A DNA stretch of 64,000 nt from JACVRX01 sp963819885 (GCA_963819885.1 CAWFXV010000017.1:4537-68536), one strand, 5' to 3'. Counted from the first letter of the stretch, positions 44,910 to 54,212 are shown. Notes: a model not told the origin generated them from the sequence alone. Program-made: numbers and translations.

Positions 44910-45871
44910 GCCGACGCTCCCGCTACCGCACGTAAATGAGCAACCACCCGGCCCCGCACGTCGTCCGGTTCGAGGACGACGGCATCGGCGCCGTACCCGG
45001 CCACCTCGGCAGCTAGATCGCCGGGATTGGCATAGCGGACCGCCACCACATCCCAGTCATCGGCCAGCGGGTGGCTGTCCGCGGCTCGGCGTCGCAACCC
45101 GTACCCACTGCCCCGGCGTAGGCGTATTCGAGCAATCCCTGTCTCCCGAGGCGGCGTCAACAACCCGGCCGCATCCCGAATCTCGCCCGCGGACGGCACC
45201 AGGTACGAGGCTGGCTCCCCGGCCGAGGCGACGTCGCTGACGATTCGCGACAGGCGGAACAGTCGCGGTGCCGAACGGTCGACGTCGTAGCCGACCACGT
45301 ACCAGCGGCCGTGCCACGACAACACGCTCCACGGCTGGAGCCGCCGGCGAATGGGTTCCGCACCGGGCCCACGTCGGTGGTCGAAGCTGACCGGCCGACG
45401 GTCGCGAACCGCTTCCCAGAGCGGCCAGAAGGCCGGCTCCTCCACGGCAACCCGCGGTTCGACCGCGGCGAGCGGCGCAGTGTCGGTATCGACACCGGCA
45501 GCTCGTAGCTTCAGCACCGCGCGGCTGGTGGCCTCGGCCAGGCTGGCGTGTTGCCAGACCCGGGCCGCGAGACCTAGTGCCGCGGCCTCGTCGGGCTCGA
45601 GCCGGACCTCCGGCAGCTCGAACTCCTGCCGGCGGATGCTGTAGCCCGGCTCCTCATCCCCGCCCGGGTCGTTGGAACCGGTCTCGATCGGAATGCCGAG
45701 CTCGCGCAGCTCTTCCTTGTCGCGTTCGAACATCCGCTCAAACGCTTCGTCGGACTGGTCACCGTATCCGCCGACAACCTGCCGGATCTTGCTCCTCGGC
45801 ACATACCCGCGTGAGACGAGCAGGCAGATGACGAGATTCATCAGCCGCTCGCTCTTGGCTTGGGTTGGCAC
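44906..45871 (-). CDS. pafB: PafB, WYL-domain regulator
   Basis: A 321-residue partner of PafC: N-terminal winged HTH-like region (SERLMNLVICLLVSRGYVPRSKIRQVVGGYG...FERMFERDKEELRELGIPIET), WYL domain (PVSFDHRRGPGAEPIRRRLQPWSVLSWHGRWYVVGYDVDRS-type strands) and WCX end. Start GTG 45871. It is the first gene of a leftward series pafB-pafC-(small)-tatA-tatC-dagK-helY and divergent from the DUF3866 gene. Confidence 0.92.
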   Translation of the reverse strand: MPTQAKSERLMNLVICLLVSRGYVPRSKIRQVVGGYGDQSDEAFERMFERDKEELRELGIPIETGSNDPGGDEEPGYSIRRQEFELPEVRLEPDEAAALGLAARVWQHASLAEATSRAVLKLRAAGVDTDTAPLAAVEPRVAVEEPAFWPLWEAVRDRRPVSFDHRRGPGAEPIRRRLQPWSVLSWHGRWYVVGYDVDRSAPRLFRLSRIVSDVASAGEPASYLVPSAGEIRDAAGLLTPPRETGIARIRLRRGSGYGLRRRAADSHPLADDWDVVAVRYANPGDLAAEVAGYGADAVVLEPDDVRGRVVAHLRAVAGASA

Positions 45872-45929
45872 TGCGTTTCAGAGCCCCTTTCTGACTCCGA
45901 GAGGCTAACTGGTGGCTAGCCTCGGCGAG

Positions 45930-47006
45930 ATGATCCGATGGCGATCGGGCGTGGTGGTGTCGCTAGGCCGATCATGGCCGGGTGCCACCGAGCTCACTGC
46001 ATCAGTCAACGGCGCGGATCCGGTTCGTGCTCTCGCCTACGACCAGGTCGTCGGCAGGCCCGAGGTCGGAGACCGGGTACTGCTCAATACCAGCGCTCTT
46101 GCCCTTGGTCTCGGCACCGGAGGCTACGCCATGGTGGTCGCTCTTCCCGAGCGATTGCCGCGTGATCCACAACCCGCTCCCGGGCACCTGGTGAAGTCGC
46201 GGTACACGCCGCTGCAAACCACCGTCCTCGGGATCGACGAGCAGGAGTCGCCCGCCCACGACATCCTTCGCGATGCCGACGACCTCGCCGGCATGCCCGT
46301 CGTGGTGGCGGACCTGCACTCCGCTCTTCCCGCGGTCATCGCCGGAATCCGAGACCGCAGACCCGGCTGCAGGGTCGCGTACGTGATGACCGACGGCGGT
46401 GCACTGCCGCTCTGGTACAGCAGGTCAGTTGCGCGACTGCGCGCCGCCGGCTGGCTGACCTGTGTGGTGACGGTGGGCCAGGCCTACGGGGGCGACGCCG
46501 AGGCCGTGACTCTGCACACCGGGCTGCTGGCGGCGCGGCATGTCTACGACGCTGAGGTCGCCGTCGTGACACAGGGCCCAGGCAACCTGGGCAGCGGCAC
46601 CCGCTGGGGTTTCTCCGGCGTCGCGTGCGGGGAGGCGGTCAACACCGCGACGGTGCTGGGCGGACGGTGTGTTGCGTCGTTGCGGATCAGCGATGCGGAC
46701 CGTCGCGAGCGTCACCACGGCATCTCCCATCACAGCCTGACGGCCTACGGTCGGGTCGCTCTCGTGCCCGCCGACGTCGTGGTGCCCACACTGGAGGGCG
46801 AGCTTGCCGCCCGGGTCGGCGACCAGTTGACCCTGCTGGCCCGGCACCGGATCGTCACCGTCGACGTCAACGGCCTGCTCGACGTACTCCGCTCGTCACC
46901 AGTTCAGCTCTCCACCATGGGGCGGGGCCTCGATGAGGATCCGGCGTATTTCCTGGCCGCTGCGGCCGCCGGCCGTCACGCTGCCGCCCTCCTTGAGGCA
47001 ACGTGA
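45930..47006 (+). CDS. DUF3866 family protein
   Basis: A 358-residue soluble protein, characteristic of actinobacteria and Firmicutes: IRWRSGVVVSLGRSWPGATELTASV at the start, TSALALGLGTGGYAMVVA, HLVKSRYTPLQTTVLGIDEQESPAHD, VVTQGPGNLGSGTRWGFSGVACGEAVN, then RISDADRRERHHGISHHSLTAYGRV. The His-rich HHGISHHS stretch could bind metal, but function is unknown. ATG 45930 is chosen; GTG 45912 would add six residues. It stands on the opposite strand between pafB and the FKBP gene. Confidence 0.82.
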   Translation: MIRWRSGVVVSLGRSWPGATELTASVNGADPVRALAYDQVVGRPEVGDRVLLNTSALALGLGTGGYAMVVALPERLPRDPQPAPGHLVKSRYTPLQTTVLGIDEQESPAHDILRDADDLAGMPVVVADLHSALPAVIAGIRDRRPGCRVAYVMTDGGALPLWYSRSVARLRAAGWLTCVVTVGQAYGGDAEAVTLHTGLLAARHVYDAEVAVVTQGPGNLGSGTRWGFSGVACGEAVNTATVLGGRCVASLRISDADRRERHHGISHHSLTAYGRVALVPADVVVPTLEGELAARVGDQLTLLARHRIVTVDVNGLLDVLRSSPVQLSTMGRGLDEDPAYFLAAAAAGRHAAALLEAT

Positions 47007-47097
47007 ACAGCCAAGCTCGCTGACCACCCACAGCCCGCCGGCCACCATCGCCGCAGAGGGGACCGTCGACCCCGGCCCCGACGGGAGCTCACAGTCC

Positions 47098-47196
47098 AAG
47101 ATCGGCCAACCGACAGGAACAACGGGCCGGCCGAGCCTTGTCACCTGGGCAGATGCTCAGGCCGCAAGCCGTTGTTCCTGTCCGTTGTCCGATCTT
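47098..47196. repeat. Palindromic element A at the 3' end of the AbiEi-like gene
   Basis: Arms at 47098-47125 and 47169-47196 are inverted repeats 28 bp long with two mismatches; the left arm begins AAGATCGGCCAACCGACAGG. The right arm encodes the last codons of the AbiEi-like protein (SDNGQEQRL). A related element lies at 48132-48234 on the other side of the gene. Confidence 0.75.
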
Positions 47197-48047
47197 CCTC
47201 GCTGAGCCAGCAGCTGCAGCACCATCGACAACACCCAGTCAGGATCGCCCACGATGTGCTCCCAGGTGAATCGCAGGACCAGGTAGCCGGCGACGACGAG
47301 CTCGTTGTAACGACGGGCGTCGCGCTCCAGGCCGGCCCGTTGGCCGTGCCATAAGAAGCTGTCCGCCTCGAGCAAAATGCCGGTAGCAGGGTCGCCGAGA
47401 TCGACGGTTGCGATCCAGCGCCCATTTCCGGTGGCGCGGAACTGCGGCTGGAACACTGTGACGTTGCCCTCGATCAGGATCCCCCGCAACGCCGATTCGG
47501 CTGGGGACATCGCTTGCGGGTCGGCGTGCTTGGCGACTCGCCGTGCCTGTACCGACCCACTTCCACGCAGCACGGCCGCCGCATTGACGAGCTCACGTTT
47601 GGTGATGTGCCCGACCCGCAACGCGGTGTCAGCAATCGCGAGAGCCTGGGGGAACTCACAAGTCCTGGCACAGTCGAGAACCGTTCGCAGGACCGTCGTC
47701 ACCTCTGTCCGGAGCTCATCTGCAGATAGATCGGCGTAATGCACTTCGAAGCCGGCCGGACTGTCGACGCGGCTTCGGTGCCGCCGAACCGTGACGTGCA
47801 GTTTCGTCGGCGCTGTCAGCACGCCCAGCTCCCAGACTTCGGCGGCACTGAGGTGCGAGACGACGGCTCGAAGAGCGTTGACCCGAGCGCGGCTCAGCCG
47901 TTCGGGCAAGCAGTACAGGCCTCGCGACGGACGTATCACGGTCCCCTGGTCGAGCGCCTGCTGCAGGCCGTACTGCGTGACTACGCCGCGCAGCTGGCTC
48001 GCTCTGGCCATTCCGCCCATCGACCACAGCGTCTGCACAACCGTCAC
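47157..48047 (-). CDS. AbiEi/DUF559-type protein (toxin-antitoxin or abortive-infection related)
   Basis: A 296-residue protein. Residues 1-90 have the winged-helix and linker pattern of AbiEi-type type IV antitoxins (GGMARASQLRGVVTQYGLQQALDQGTVIRPSRGLYCLPE). Residues 190-285 look like a DUF559/Vsr-like PD-(D/E)XK domain: TVDLGDPATGILLEADSFLWHG, then RDARRYNELVVAGYLVLRFTWEHIVGDP. Such fused proteins are common in actinobacteria as solitary genes; no AbiEii nucleotidyltransferase toxin is adjacent. It is bracketed by two palindromic elements and interrupts the proteasome/paf neighbourhood. Confidence 0.75.
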   Translation of the reverse strand: MTVVQTLWSMGGMARASQLRGVVTQYGLQQALDQGTVIRPSRGLYCLPERLSRARVNALRAVVSHLSAAEVWELGVLTAPTKLHVTVRRHRSRVDSPAGFEVHYADLSADELRTEVTTVLRTVLDCARTCEFPQALAIADTALRVGHITKRELVNAAAVLRGSGSVQARRVAKHADPQAMSPAESALRGILIEGNVTVFQPQFRATGNGRWIATVDLGDPATGILLEADSFLWHGQRAGLERDARRYNELVVAGYLVLRFTWEHIVGDPDWVLSMVLQLLAQRGRSDNGQEQRLAA

Positions 48048-48131
48048 GTCAATGAATCATGTCGTCGGCCTTGCGACGATCAAGCGCCAAGCCGCGAGCC
48101 TGTGCATAACTCAGGTTGACGACTCGCCCTT

Positions 48132-48234
48132 CAATGATCGGCCAACCAACAGGAACGTAGGACCGGCACGACATGGTGACCTGCGCGAATGCGCGTCCGA
48201 AGTCCCCTCTGGCCTGTTGGATGACCGATCTTGG
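48132..48234. repeat. Palindromic element B upstream of the AbiEi-like gene
   Basis: Left arm around 48134-48156 (contains GATCGGCCAACCAACAGGAAC), right arm around 48213-48234, the reverse complement of which is CCAAGATCGGTCATCCAACA. Arms and total length (~100 bp) correspond to element A (47098-47196); 41 of 56 bases match over 47101-47156 versus 48137-48192. Confidence 0.7.
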
Positions 48235-48296
48235 CGGATGAGTAGCAGCGTCTGGGCGAACGTGCCTGCAGGTTCAGCAGGATGCGCGCCGCCGCC

Positions 48297-49238
48297 CTAG
48301 GCGGTGCCGATGATGTCGATGACGATGGCGATCGGCTCGCCTTGCGGTGCCTGTTCGGTCACGTTGTCGGCCGCCGCGATACGGACCAGAACGCGGGTTC
48401 CGACCTTGTGACCCTCCAGCGCATCGGCGAGGCCGGGCAGCTGGTCCGGCGTGACGACGATCGGGCTGGCGCCGTCGTCCCAGGAGGAGAACTGGGTCTC
48501 CTTGGTCGCGTACGAGGCCTGCACGACCTTGACCACCAGCGACTCGCCGAGATCGGCACCGTCACCGGCGACCAGGACATCAGTCGTGGAAGCCTCGACC
48601 GGGGTCGCTGACGCCGGGAACTCGACCGTCGGGGCTTCGACGCCGTCGCCGGTGATAGTCGGCAAGTCGGCGGGCAGGTCCGCGACTGGGGTACCTGAGA
48701 TGGTTGCATCGTCGCCAAGGGCGTCGACGATGTCGACGATGAACACCAACGTGGAGCCGGCTTCGATCGGTGAGCCCTCGGGCGGCGTGTCGCCGTATGC
48801 CTTGTCCGGAGGAATGACCAGCAGGACCCGAGAGCCGGCGTTCTGACCGACCAACCCCTCGTCCCAGCCGGGGATGACCGAACCTTCGCCGATCGGGAAA
48901 CCGGCTGGACTCCCCCTGTCGTATGAGTTGTCGAAGACGTTCGCAGCGCCATCGTCGCTGGGCGCCCACGTCTGGCCGAGGTAGTCCGCCACCAGGTAGT
49001 CGCCTGCTGCTACCTCAGGGCCTTCGCCCTCGGATAGCACGTCGACGACCAGATCGGTCGGCGGATCGCCAGCAGGGACCTCGAGCTCGGGCTTGGCTCC
49101 GGCCTCGCCGGTCACCGCGATGCCGCTGTCGGTCGAGGTGGTGGGTTCGGCGGCCTCGGGTTCCGAGTCCGAGCCGCACCCGGCGATTGCGACGGAGGCG
49201 GCCAGTAACAAGCCGGCCAGGGCCATGGGTCTGCGCAC
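48297..49238 (-). CDS. FKBP-type peptidyl-prolyl isomerase lipoprotein
   Basis: A 313-residue exported protein. The signal has lipobox LLLAASVAIAGC, so Cys ~21 would be lipidated. A first FKBP domain (about 65-175) is near canonical: GDYLVADYLGQTW, FDNSYDRGSPAGFPIGEGSVIPGWDEGLVGQNAGSRVLLVIPPDKAYG. A second FKBP-like unit (200-313) is divergent: LVVKVVQASY, WDDG, LPGLADALEGHKVGTRVLVRIAAAD. It should speed protein folding outside the membrane. GTG 49238 puts the signal directly at the N-terminus. It follows pafA, the usual actinobacterial order. Confidence 0.87.
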   Translation of the reverse strand: MRRPMALAGLLLAASVAIAGCGSDSEPEAAEPTTSTDSGIAVTGEAGAKPELEVPAGDPPTDLVVDVLSEGEGPEVAAGDYLVADYLGQTWAPSDDGAANVFDNSYDRGSPAGFPIGEGSVIPGWDEGLVGQNAGSRVLLVIPPDKAYGDTPPEGSPIEAGSTLVFIVDIVDALGDDATISGTPVADLPADLPTITGDGVEAPTVEFPASATPVEASTTDVLVAGDGADLGESLVVKVVQASYATKETQFSSWDDGASPIVVTPDQLPGLADALEGHKVGTRVLVRIAAADNVTEQAPQGEPIAIVIDIIGTA

Positions 49239-49331
49239 GGTGCTGCGTCCTTCGAGGTCGGGTGGCTGGGGCGCCCTGGAGGACGCGAAGCCCTCCACAC
49301 TAGAACAGCGACCTGAGAGTTCCCGAAGAGG

Positions 49332-50693
49332 TCACATGCTGGCGATGAGCTTCTCGACCCGCTCGTCGACGGCTCGGAACGGGTCCTTGCACAACACGGT
49401 CCGTTGAGCCTGGTCGTTCAGCTTGAGGTGTACCCAGTCGACGGTGAAGTCACGACGGCGCTCCTGAGCTCGTCGGATGAACTCGCCGCGCAGCCGGGCC
49501 CTGGTCGTCTGCGGCGGCACCGACTTGGCCTCGAAGATCTCGATGTCGCGGCATACCCGGCTGACGGCGCCGCGTCGCTCGAGCAGGTAGTAGACCCCGC
49601 GACCCCGGTGGATGTCGTGGTAGGAGAGATCGAGCTGAGCAATCCGGGGATGGGTCAATGACAAACCGTGCCGGTCGCGGTACTGCTCGATGAGCCGGAA
49701 CTTGGTCACCCAGTCGATCTCGCGTTCGACCAGCGCCAGGTCACCGGAGTCGACGGCCTTGAGGGTGCGCTCCCACAGCTCCAGAACGCGTTGCACCGTT
49801 GGCGTGCCGAGATCACGGCGGTCGACAAAGTCGCGGGCCTTGGTGAAGTACTCCTCCTGGATCTCCAGGGCAGTCGCCTCTCGCCCGTTGGCGAGCCGCA
49901 CCTTGCGCCGGCCGGTCACGTCGTGGCTGATCTCGCGAATGGCCCGGATCGGGTTCTCCAGGCCAAGGTCGCGCAGGTTCGCTCCGGTCTCGACCATCCG
50001 GAGCACCAGGTCGGTGCTACCCACCTTGAGCAGGGTGGTCGCCTCGTTCATGTTGGAGTCGCCGACGATCACGTGCAGCCGGCGATACCGCTCGGCATCG
50101 GCGTGCGGTTCGTCGCGGGTGTTGATGATCGGACGGCTCCGCGTGGTGGCGCTCGAGACGCCTTCCCAAATGTGCTCGGCACGTTGACTCACCGCGTAGA
50201 CCGCCCCGCGCGGGGTCTGCAGGACCTTCCCCGCGCCACAGATGATCTGACGCGTGACCAAGAACGGGATCAGCACGTCGGCCAGCCGGGAGAACTCCCC
50301 GTGCCGTCCCACCAGGTAGTTCTCGTGGCAGCCGTAGGAGTTGCCGGCCGAATCGGTGTTGTTCTTGAACAGGTATACGTCTCCCGCGATGCCCTCCTCC
50401 CGCAGCCGCTTCTCGGCATCGACGAGCAGCCCCTCCAACACCCGCTCCCCCGCCTTGTCGTGGGTGACGAGGTCGATGATCGAGTCACACTCCGGTGTGG
50501 CGTATTCGGGGTGGCTGCCCACGTCCAGATAGAGCCGAGCTCCGTTGGAAAGGAAGACGTTGCTGCTTCGACCCCAGGTCACCACGCGACGGAACAGGTA
50601 ACGCGCAACCTCGTCCGGGGAAAGCCGCCGCTGACCGCGGAAGGTGCAGGTAACGCCGTACTCGTTCTCGAGTCCGAAGATACGGCGGTCCAC
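49332..50693 (-). CDS. pafA: Pup-protein ligase PafA
   Basis: A 453-residue ligase of the carboxylate-amine-ligase/glutamine-synthetase fold that links the C-terminal Glu of Pup to substrate lysines using ATP. Starts FGLENEYGVTCTF, with the Mg-binding Glu residues. SNGARLYLDVGSHPEYATPE, FKNNTDSAGNSYGCHENYLV, CGAGKV, PIINTRDEPHAD and RYRRLHVIVGDSNM are conserved. Nine bases downstream of prcA; an FKBP gene follows. Confidence 0.95.
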   Translation of the reverse strand: MDRRIFGLENEYGVTCTFRGQRRLSPDEVARYLFRRVVTWGRSSNVFLSNGARLYLDVGSHPEYATPECDSIIDLVTHDKAGERVLEGLLVDAEKRLREEGIAGDVYLFKNNTDSAGNSYGCHENYLVGRHGEFSRLADVLIPFLVTRQIICGAGKVLQTPRGAVYAVSQRAEHIWEGVSSATTRSRPIINTRDEPHADAERYRRLHVIVGDSNMNEATTLLKVGSTDLVLRMVETGANLRDLGLENPIRAIREISHDVTGRRKVRLANGREATALEIQEEYFTKARDFVDRRDLGTPTVQRVLELWERTLKAVDSGDLALVEREIDWVTKFRLIEQYRDRHGLSLTHPRIAQLDLSYHDIHRGRGVYYLLERRGAVSRVCRDIEIFEAKSVPPQTTRARLRGEFIRRAQERRRDFTVDWVHLKLNDQAQRTVLCKDPFRAVDERVEKLIASM

Positions 50694-50702
50694 CCGGCCA
50701 GA

Positions 50703-51422
50703 CTACGTGCTCCCTGCCGCAGGCCCATCGGCCACGCTCAGCAGCTCGTCCAGTTCCGGACTGACGATGCGGCGGAACCGCCGACGCGGCCGGTCGCGAT
50801 CGAGAATCGCGACCTCCAGATCGTCTGAGGTCAACGTGCGGGTCTCGTCGTCACCGCTGTCTCGGCCGAGCGCTTCAACCGCCAGCCGCAGTGCGTCCTG
50901 CAGGGTCAGATCGTCGCGATAGTTCTCGGTGACGTATCGAGTGATCTGCTCGGCCGAGCCGCCCATGACCGCGAATTGCTGTTCCTGCGCCACCGAGCCG
51001 TCGTAGGTCAAGCGGTACACCTGGTCGTCGGCGACTGTGCGGCCGACCTCGGCCACCACAATCTCGACCTCGTACGGTTTGGGCTCGGTGGTGAAGATCG
51101 TGCCGAGGGTCTGGGCGTAGACGTTGGCCAGCCCCCGGCCGGTGACGTCCGCTCGGTCGAACGCGTAGCCGCGCAGGTCGGCCATCCGGACCCCGGCAAC
51201 CCGCAGGTTCTCGAACTCGTTGTACTTGCCGACAGCCGCGAATGCGATCCGGTCGTAGATCTCACTGATCTTGTGTAGCGACCGGGACGGGGTCTCGGCG
51301 GCGAACAGGATTCCGCCCGGGTACTGGATGACGACGACCGATCGGCCGCGGGCGATGCCCTTGCGGGCGTAGTCGGCCCGGTCTTTCATCAGCTGCTCGG
51401 GCGATACGTATCCGAACTGCAT
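50703..51422 (-). CDS. prcA: Proteasome alpha subunit
   Basis: A 239-residue subunit forming the outer rings of the 20S core. QFGYVSPEQLMKDRADYARKGIARGRSVV is the N-terminal alpha-type region that gates the pore; no catalytic Thr, as expected. The C-terminal third has ALRLAVEALGRD and a charged tail. ATG 51422 is the natural start (31-base gap after prcB). Confidence 0.95.
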   Translation of the reverse strand: MQFGYVSPEQLMKDRADYARKGIARGRSVVVIQYPGGILFAAETPSRSLHKISEIYDRIAFAAVGKYNEFENLRVAGVRMADLRGYAFDRADVTGRGLANVYAQTLGTIFTTEPKPYEVEIVVAEVGRTVADDQVYRLTYDGSVAQEQQFAVMGGSAEQITRYVTENYRDDLTLQDALRLAVEALGRDSGDDETRTLTSDDLEVAILDRDRPRRRFRRIVSPELDELLSVADGPAAGST

Positions 51423-51453
51423 CGTCACCGTTGGCGTCCTCTCGGCTGTGCGT

Positions 51454-52299
51454 TCACTGCACGGGAGCTTGCGGGCCGTCTGGGCGCACGCTGCGCGCAT
51501 CGAGAACGGTCTCGACGACCTCCCCGACGGCGGTCTCGGCCAGCCGGCGATACCCGTGTGCATCGACGACAGCGACCACCGGGAAGATCCCCCGGGAAAG
51601 ATCCGGCCCGCCGGTAGCGGAATCGTCGTCCGCAGCGTCGTAGAGCGCCTGGATGCACACGGTAGTGGCGTCGGACACGCTGAGGTCGGGCCGGAACAGC
51701 TTCTTCAGCGAACCGCGAGCGAACAGCGAACCGGACCCCACCGAGTAGTACATGTGCTCCTCGGAGCGCCCACCGGTGACGTCATAGGAGAAGATCCGGC
51801 CGGTGCCCAGGTCGAGGTCGAAACCCGCGAACAGCGGCAGCACGGCCAGGCCCTGCAGAGCCAGCCCCAGGTTTCCCCTGATCATGTGCGAGAGCCGGTT
51901 GGCCTTGCCGTCGAGAGACAAGACCATGCCCTCGATCTTCTCGTAGTGCTCGAGCTCGAGCTGAAACAACCGCACCATCTCGACGGCTACGCCGGCCGCG
52001 CCGGCGATACCGATGCAGGAGTACTCGTCAGCCGAGAAGACCTTCTCGACGTCGCGCTGGGCGATGATGTTGCCCATGGTCGAGCGGCGGTCGCCGGCCA
52101 TCACCACGCCATCGGGATAGGTCGTCGCAACGATTGTCGTGCCGTGCGGGGTCTGGTCTGCGAGGCTCGACCCGCCGGCTGGGCCGCGGCCGGGCAGCAG
52201 TTCCGGGGCCTGCAGGCTCAAGAAGTCGGTGAACGACGCTGTGCCTGGGGTCAGAAAGGAACTCGGGAGCCGTCCGACCGGCTCGCCTGGATACGGCAT
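51454..52299 (-). CDS. prcB: Proteasome beta subunit
   Basis: A 281-residue precursor. A propeptide of about 53 residues precedes the autocatalytic site HG/TTIVATTY, leaving Thr54 as nucleophile. Then GVVMAGDRRSTMGNIIA and the active-site Lys stretch EKVFSADEYSCIGIAG, GRIFSYDVTGG and SVGSGSLFARGSLKKL. It forms the inner, proteolytic rings with PrcA. Only 6 bases separate it from pup. Confidence 0.95.
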   Translation of the reverse strand: MPYPGEPVGRLPSSFLTPGTASFTDFLSLQAPELLPGRGPAGGSSLADQTPHGTTIVATTYPDGVVMAGDRRSTMGNIIAQRDVEKVFSADEYSCIGIAGAAGVAVEMVRLFQLELEHYEKIEGMVLSLDGKANRLSHMIRGNLGLALQGLAVLPLFAGFDLDLGTGRIFSYDVTGGRSEEHMYYSVGSGSLFARGSLKKLFRPDLSVSDATTVCIQALYDAADDDSATGGPDLSRGIFPVVAVVDAHGYRRLAETAVGEVVETVLDARSVRPDGPQAPVQ

Positions 52300-52305
52300 C
52301 GGGTT

Positions 52306-52518
52306 CTACTCCCCGCCCTTCTGTACGAATCCTCGAACGAAGTCCTCGGCATTCTCCTCGAGCACCTCGTCGATCTCGTCGAGAATCGCATCGACGTCAT
52401 CGGCGAGCTTGTCCTGGCGCTCCTTGAGTTCCTCGGTCTCCTCTGCGGCATCGGCGACATCGACATCCTCGGAGCGGCGGGGCTGCTTGCGCTGCTGCCC
52501 GCCCGTATCGCGTGCCAT
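52306..52518 (-). CDS. pup: Prokaryotic ubiquitin-like protein Pup, encoded as GGE form
   Basis: A 70-residue, disordered, acidic protein. The coiled-coil-forming middle (EELKERQDKLADDVDAILDEIDEVLEENAEDFV) binds the Arc/Mpa N-terminus. It ends VRGFVQKGGE. Most actinobacteria encode GGQ, which Dop must deamidate; here the ligation-ready Glu is encoded directly. The ATG at 52518 gives the normal length; longer frames upstream are chance. Confidence 0.95.
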   Translation of the reverse strand: MARDTGGQQRKQPRRSEDVDVADAAEETEELKERQDKLADDVDAILDEIDEVLEENAEDFVRGFVQKGGE

Positions 52519-52654
52519 GGGCCACCTCCGACGAGACTGCGGTCGTTCTGCGACGACCCTACCTAGCGGATGGGACGCCCGGCTGTCAGAGCACGGTCCT
52601 TTGCGCTGAGAGCACAAATGCCGCCGTCGTCGACCGACGGGCGCCGCAAGTGGA

Positions 52655-54166
52655 TCATCCGCCGGAAAGGGCCTGTACCAGCTCCTCAGCGGTTCGGCAA
52701 CGGTCCAGGAGCTCGCCGACATGGGCTCTCGTGCCGCGAAGCGGCTCGAGAGTCGGCACCCGCTGGAGTGCATCCCGGCCGGGGAGGTCGAAGATCACCG
52801 AATCCCAGGACGCGGCGGCCACGTGCGGGGCGTATTTGGCCAGACAGCGACCCCGGAAGTACGCGCGGGTGTCCTCTGGTGGTTCGTGCACGGCGCGGGC
52901 CACCTCGTCGTCGTGCAGCAATCGCTGCATCCGGCCCAGCGACACCAACCGGTGGTATAGGCCCCGAGCTGGGCGGACGTCGGAGTACTGCAGATCAACA
53001 AGATGGAGCTTCGGGTGCGACCATTCCAGCCCATCCCGCTCGCGGTAGGACTCGAGGAGGGCGAGCTTGGCCACCCAGTCCAGCTCGGCCGATAACGACA
53101 ACGGATCGGCCTCCAGCCGGCTCAGGACGGACTCCCACCGTTCGAGCACGTCGGCGGTGACGGCGTCGACATCGGCGCCGTATCTGTTCTCGACGAACTT
53201 GCGCGCCTGCTCCGAGTACTCCATCTGCAACTGCACTGCGGTGAGCTGGCGACCGTCCTTGAGCGTCATCAATTGCTTGAGCGAGGTGTCGTGGGAGACC
53301 TCGTGCAACGATGTGACCGGTCGCTCCACCGATAGGTCGACGGCGAGGAACCCCTCCTCGACCATGGCCAGGACCAGCGACGTCGTGCCGAGCTTGAGGT
53401 AGGTCGACACCTCGGACAAGTTCGCGTCGCCGATGATCACGTGCAAGCGGCGGTACCGCTCGGGATCGGCATGCGGTTCGTCCCGGGTGTTGATGATGGG
53501 TCGTTTGAGTGTCGTCTCGAGGCCGACCTCCACCTCGAAATAGTCGGCCCGTTGGGAAATCTGGAACCCGTGTCGGGTGCCGTCCTGACCCAGCCCCACT
53601 CGGCCCGCACCGCAGACAACTTGCCGGGACACGAAGAACGGGGTCAGATGGCGCACGATGTCGGCAAACGGCGTCTGGCGGCTCATCAGGTAATTCTCGT
53701 GGCAACCGTACGAGGCGCCCTTGTTGTCGACATTGTTCTTGTAGAGCTGGATGGGCGACGACCCGGGCGCCGCCGCGGCGAGGCGAGCGGCTTCCGCCAT
53801 CACCATTTCGCCGGCCTTGTCCCAGAGCACGGCGTCGAGCGGAGAAGTGACCTCTGGTGAGGAGTACTCCGGATGAGCATGGTCGACGTAAAGCCGGGCC
53901 CCGTTGGTGAGGATGACATTGGCGAGCCCGACTTCTTCGTCGGTGAGCTGGCTGGGGTCAGCGCCTTCTCGAGACAGTTCGAAGCCGCGGGCGTCGCGCA
54001 GTGGGCTCTCTTCCTCGAAGTCCCACTTGGCCCGCCGCGCCCGTGCCGTGGCTGCCGCGTAGGCGTTGACCACCTGCGACGACGTCAGCATCGAGTTCGC
54101 GGCCGGGTTACCCGGCACCGCAATGCCGTACTCGGTCTCGATCCCGACGACGCGGCGGGCGCTCAT
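52655..54166 (-). CDS. dop: Pup deamidase/depupylase Dop
   Basis: A 503-residue homologue of PafA, longer because of the Dop loop (RARRAKWDFEEESPLRDARGF region, about 43-80). GIETEYGIAVPG at the start, SNGARLY-equivalent TNGARLYVDHAHPEYSSPE, YKNNVDNKGASYGCHENYLM, CGAGRVG, RPIINTRDEPHADPERYRRLHVI. It cleaves Pup from substrates; its deamidase activity is not needed here because Pup ends in GGE. 136 bases upstream of pup. Confidence 0.95.
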   Translation of the reverse strand: MSARRVVGIETEYGIAVPGNPAANSMLTSSQVVNAYAAATARARRAKWDFEEESPLRDARGFELSREGADPSQLTDEEVGLANVILTNGARLYVDHAHPEYSSPEVTSPLDAVLWDKAGEMVMAEAARLAAAAPGSSPIQLYKNNVDNKGASYGCHENYLMSRQTPFADIVRHLTPFFVSRQVVCGAGRVGLGQDGTRHGFQISQRADYFEVEVGLETTLKRPIINTRDEPHADPERYRRLHVIIGDANLSEVSTYLKLGTTSLVLAMVEEGFLAVDLSVERPVTSLHEVSHDTSLKQLMTLKDGRQLTAVQLQMEYSEQARKFVENRYGADVDAVTADVLERWESVLSRLEADPLSLSAELDWVAKLALLESYRERDGLEWSHPKLHLVDLQYSDVRPARGLYHRLVSLGRMQRLLHDDEVARAVHEPPEDTRAYFRGRCLAKYAPHVAAASWDSVIFDLPGRDALQRVPTLEPLRGTRAHVGELLDRCRTAEELVQALSGG

Positions 54167-54212
54167 GCGACGAGCCTAAGCCGTCGATCCGACCGGCACG
54201 GCGAGCGGCAGG

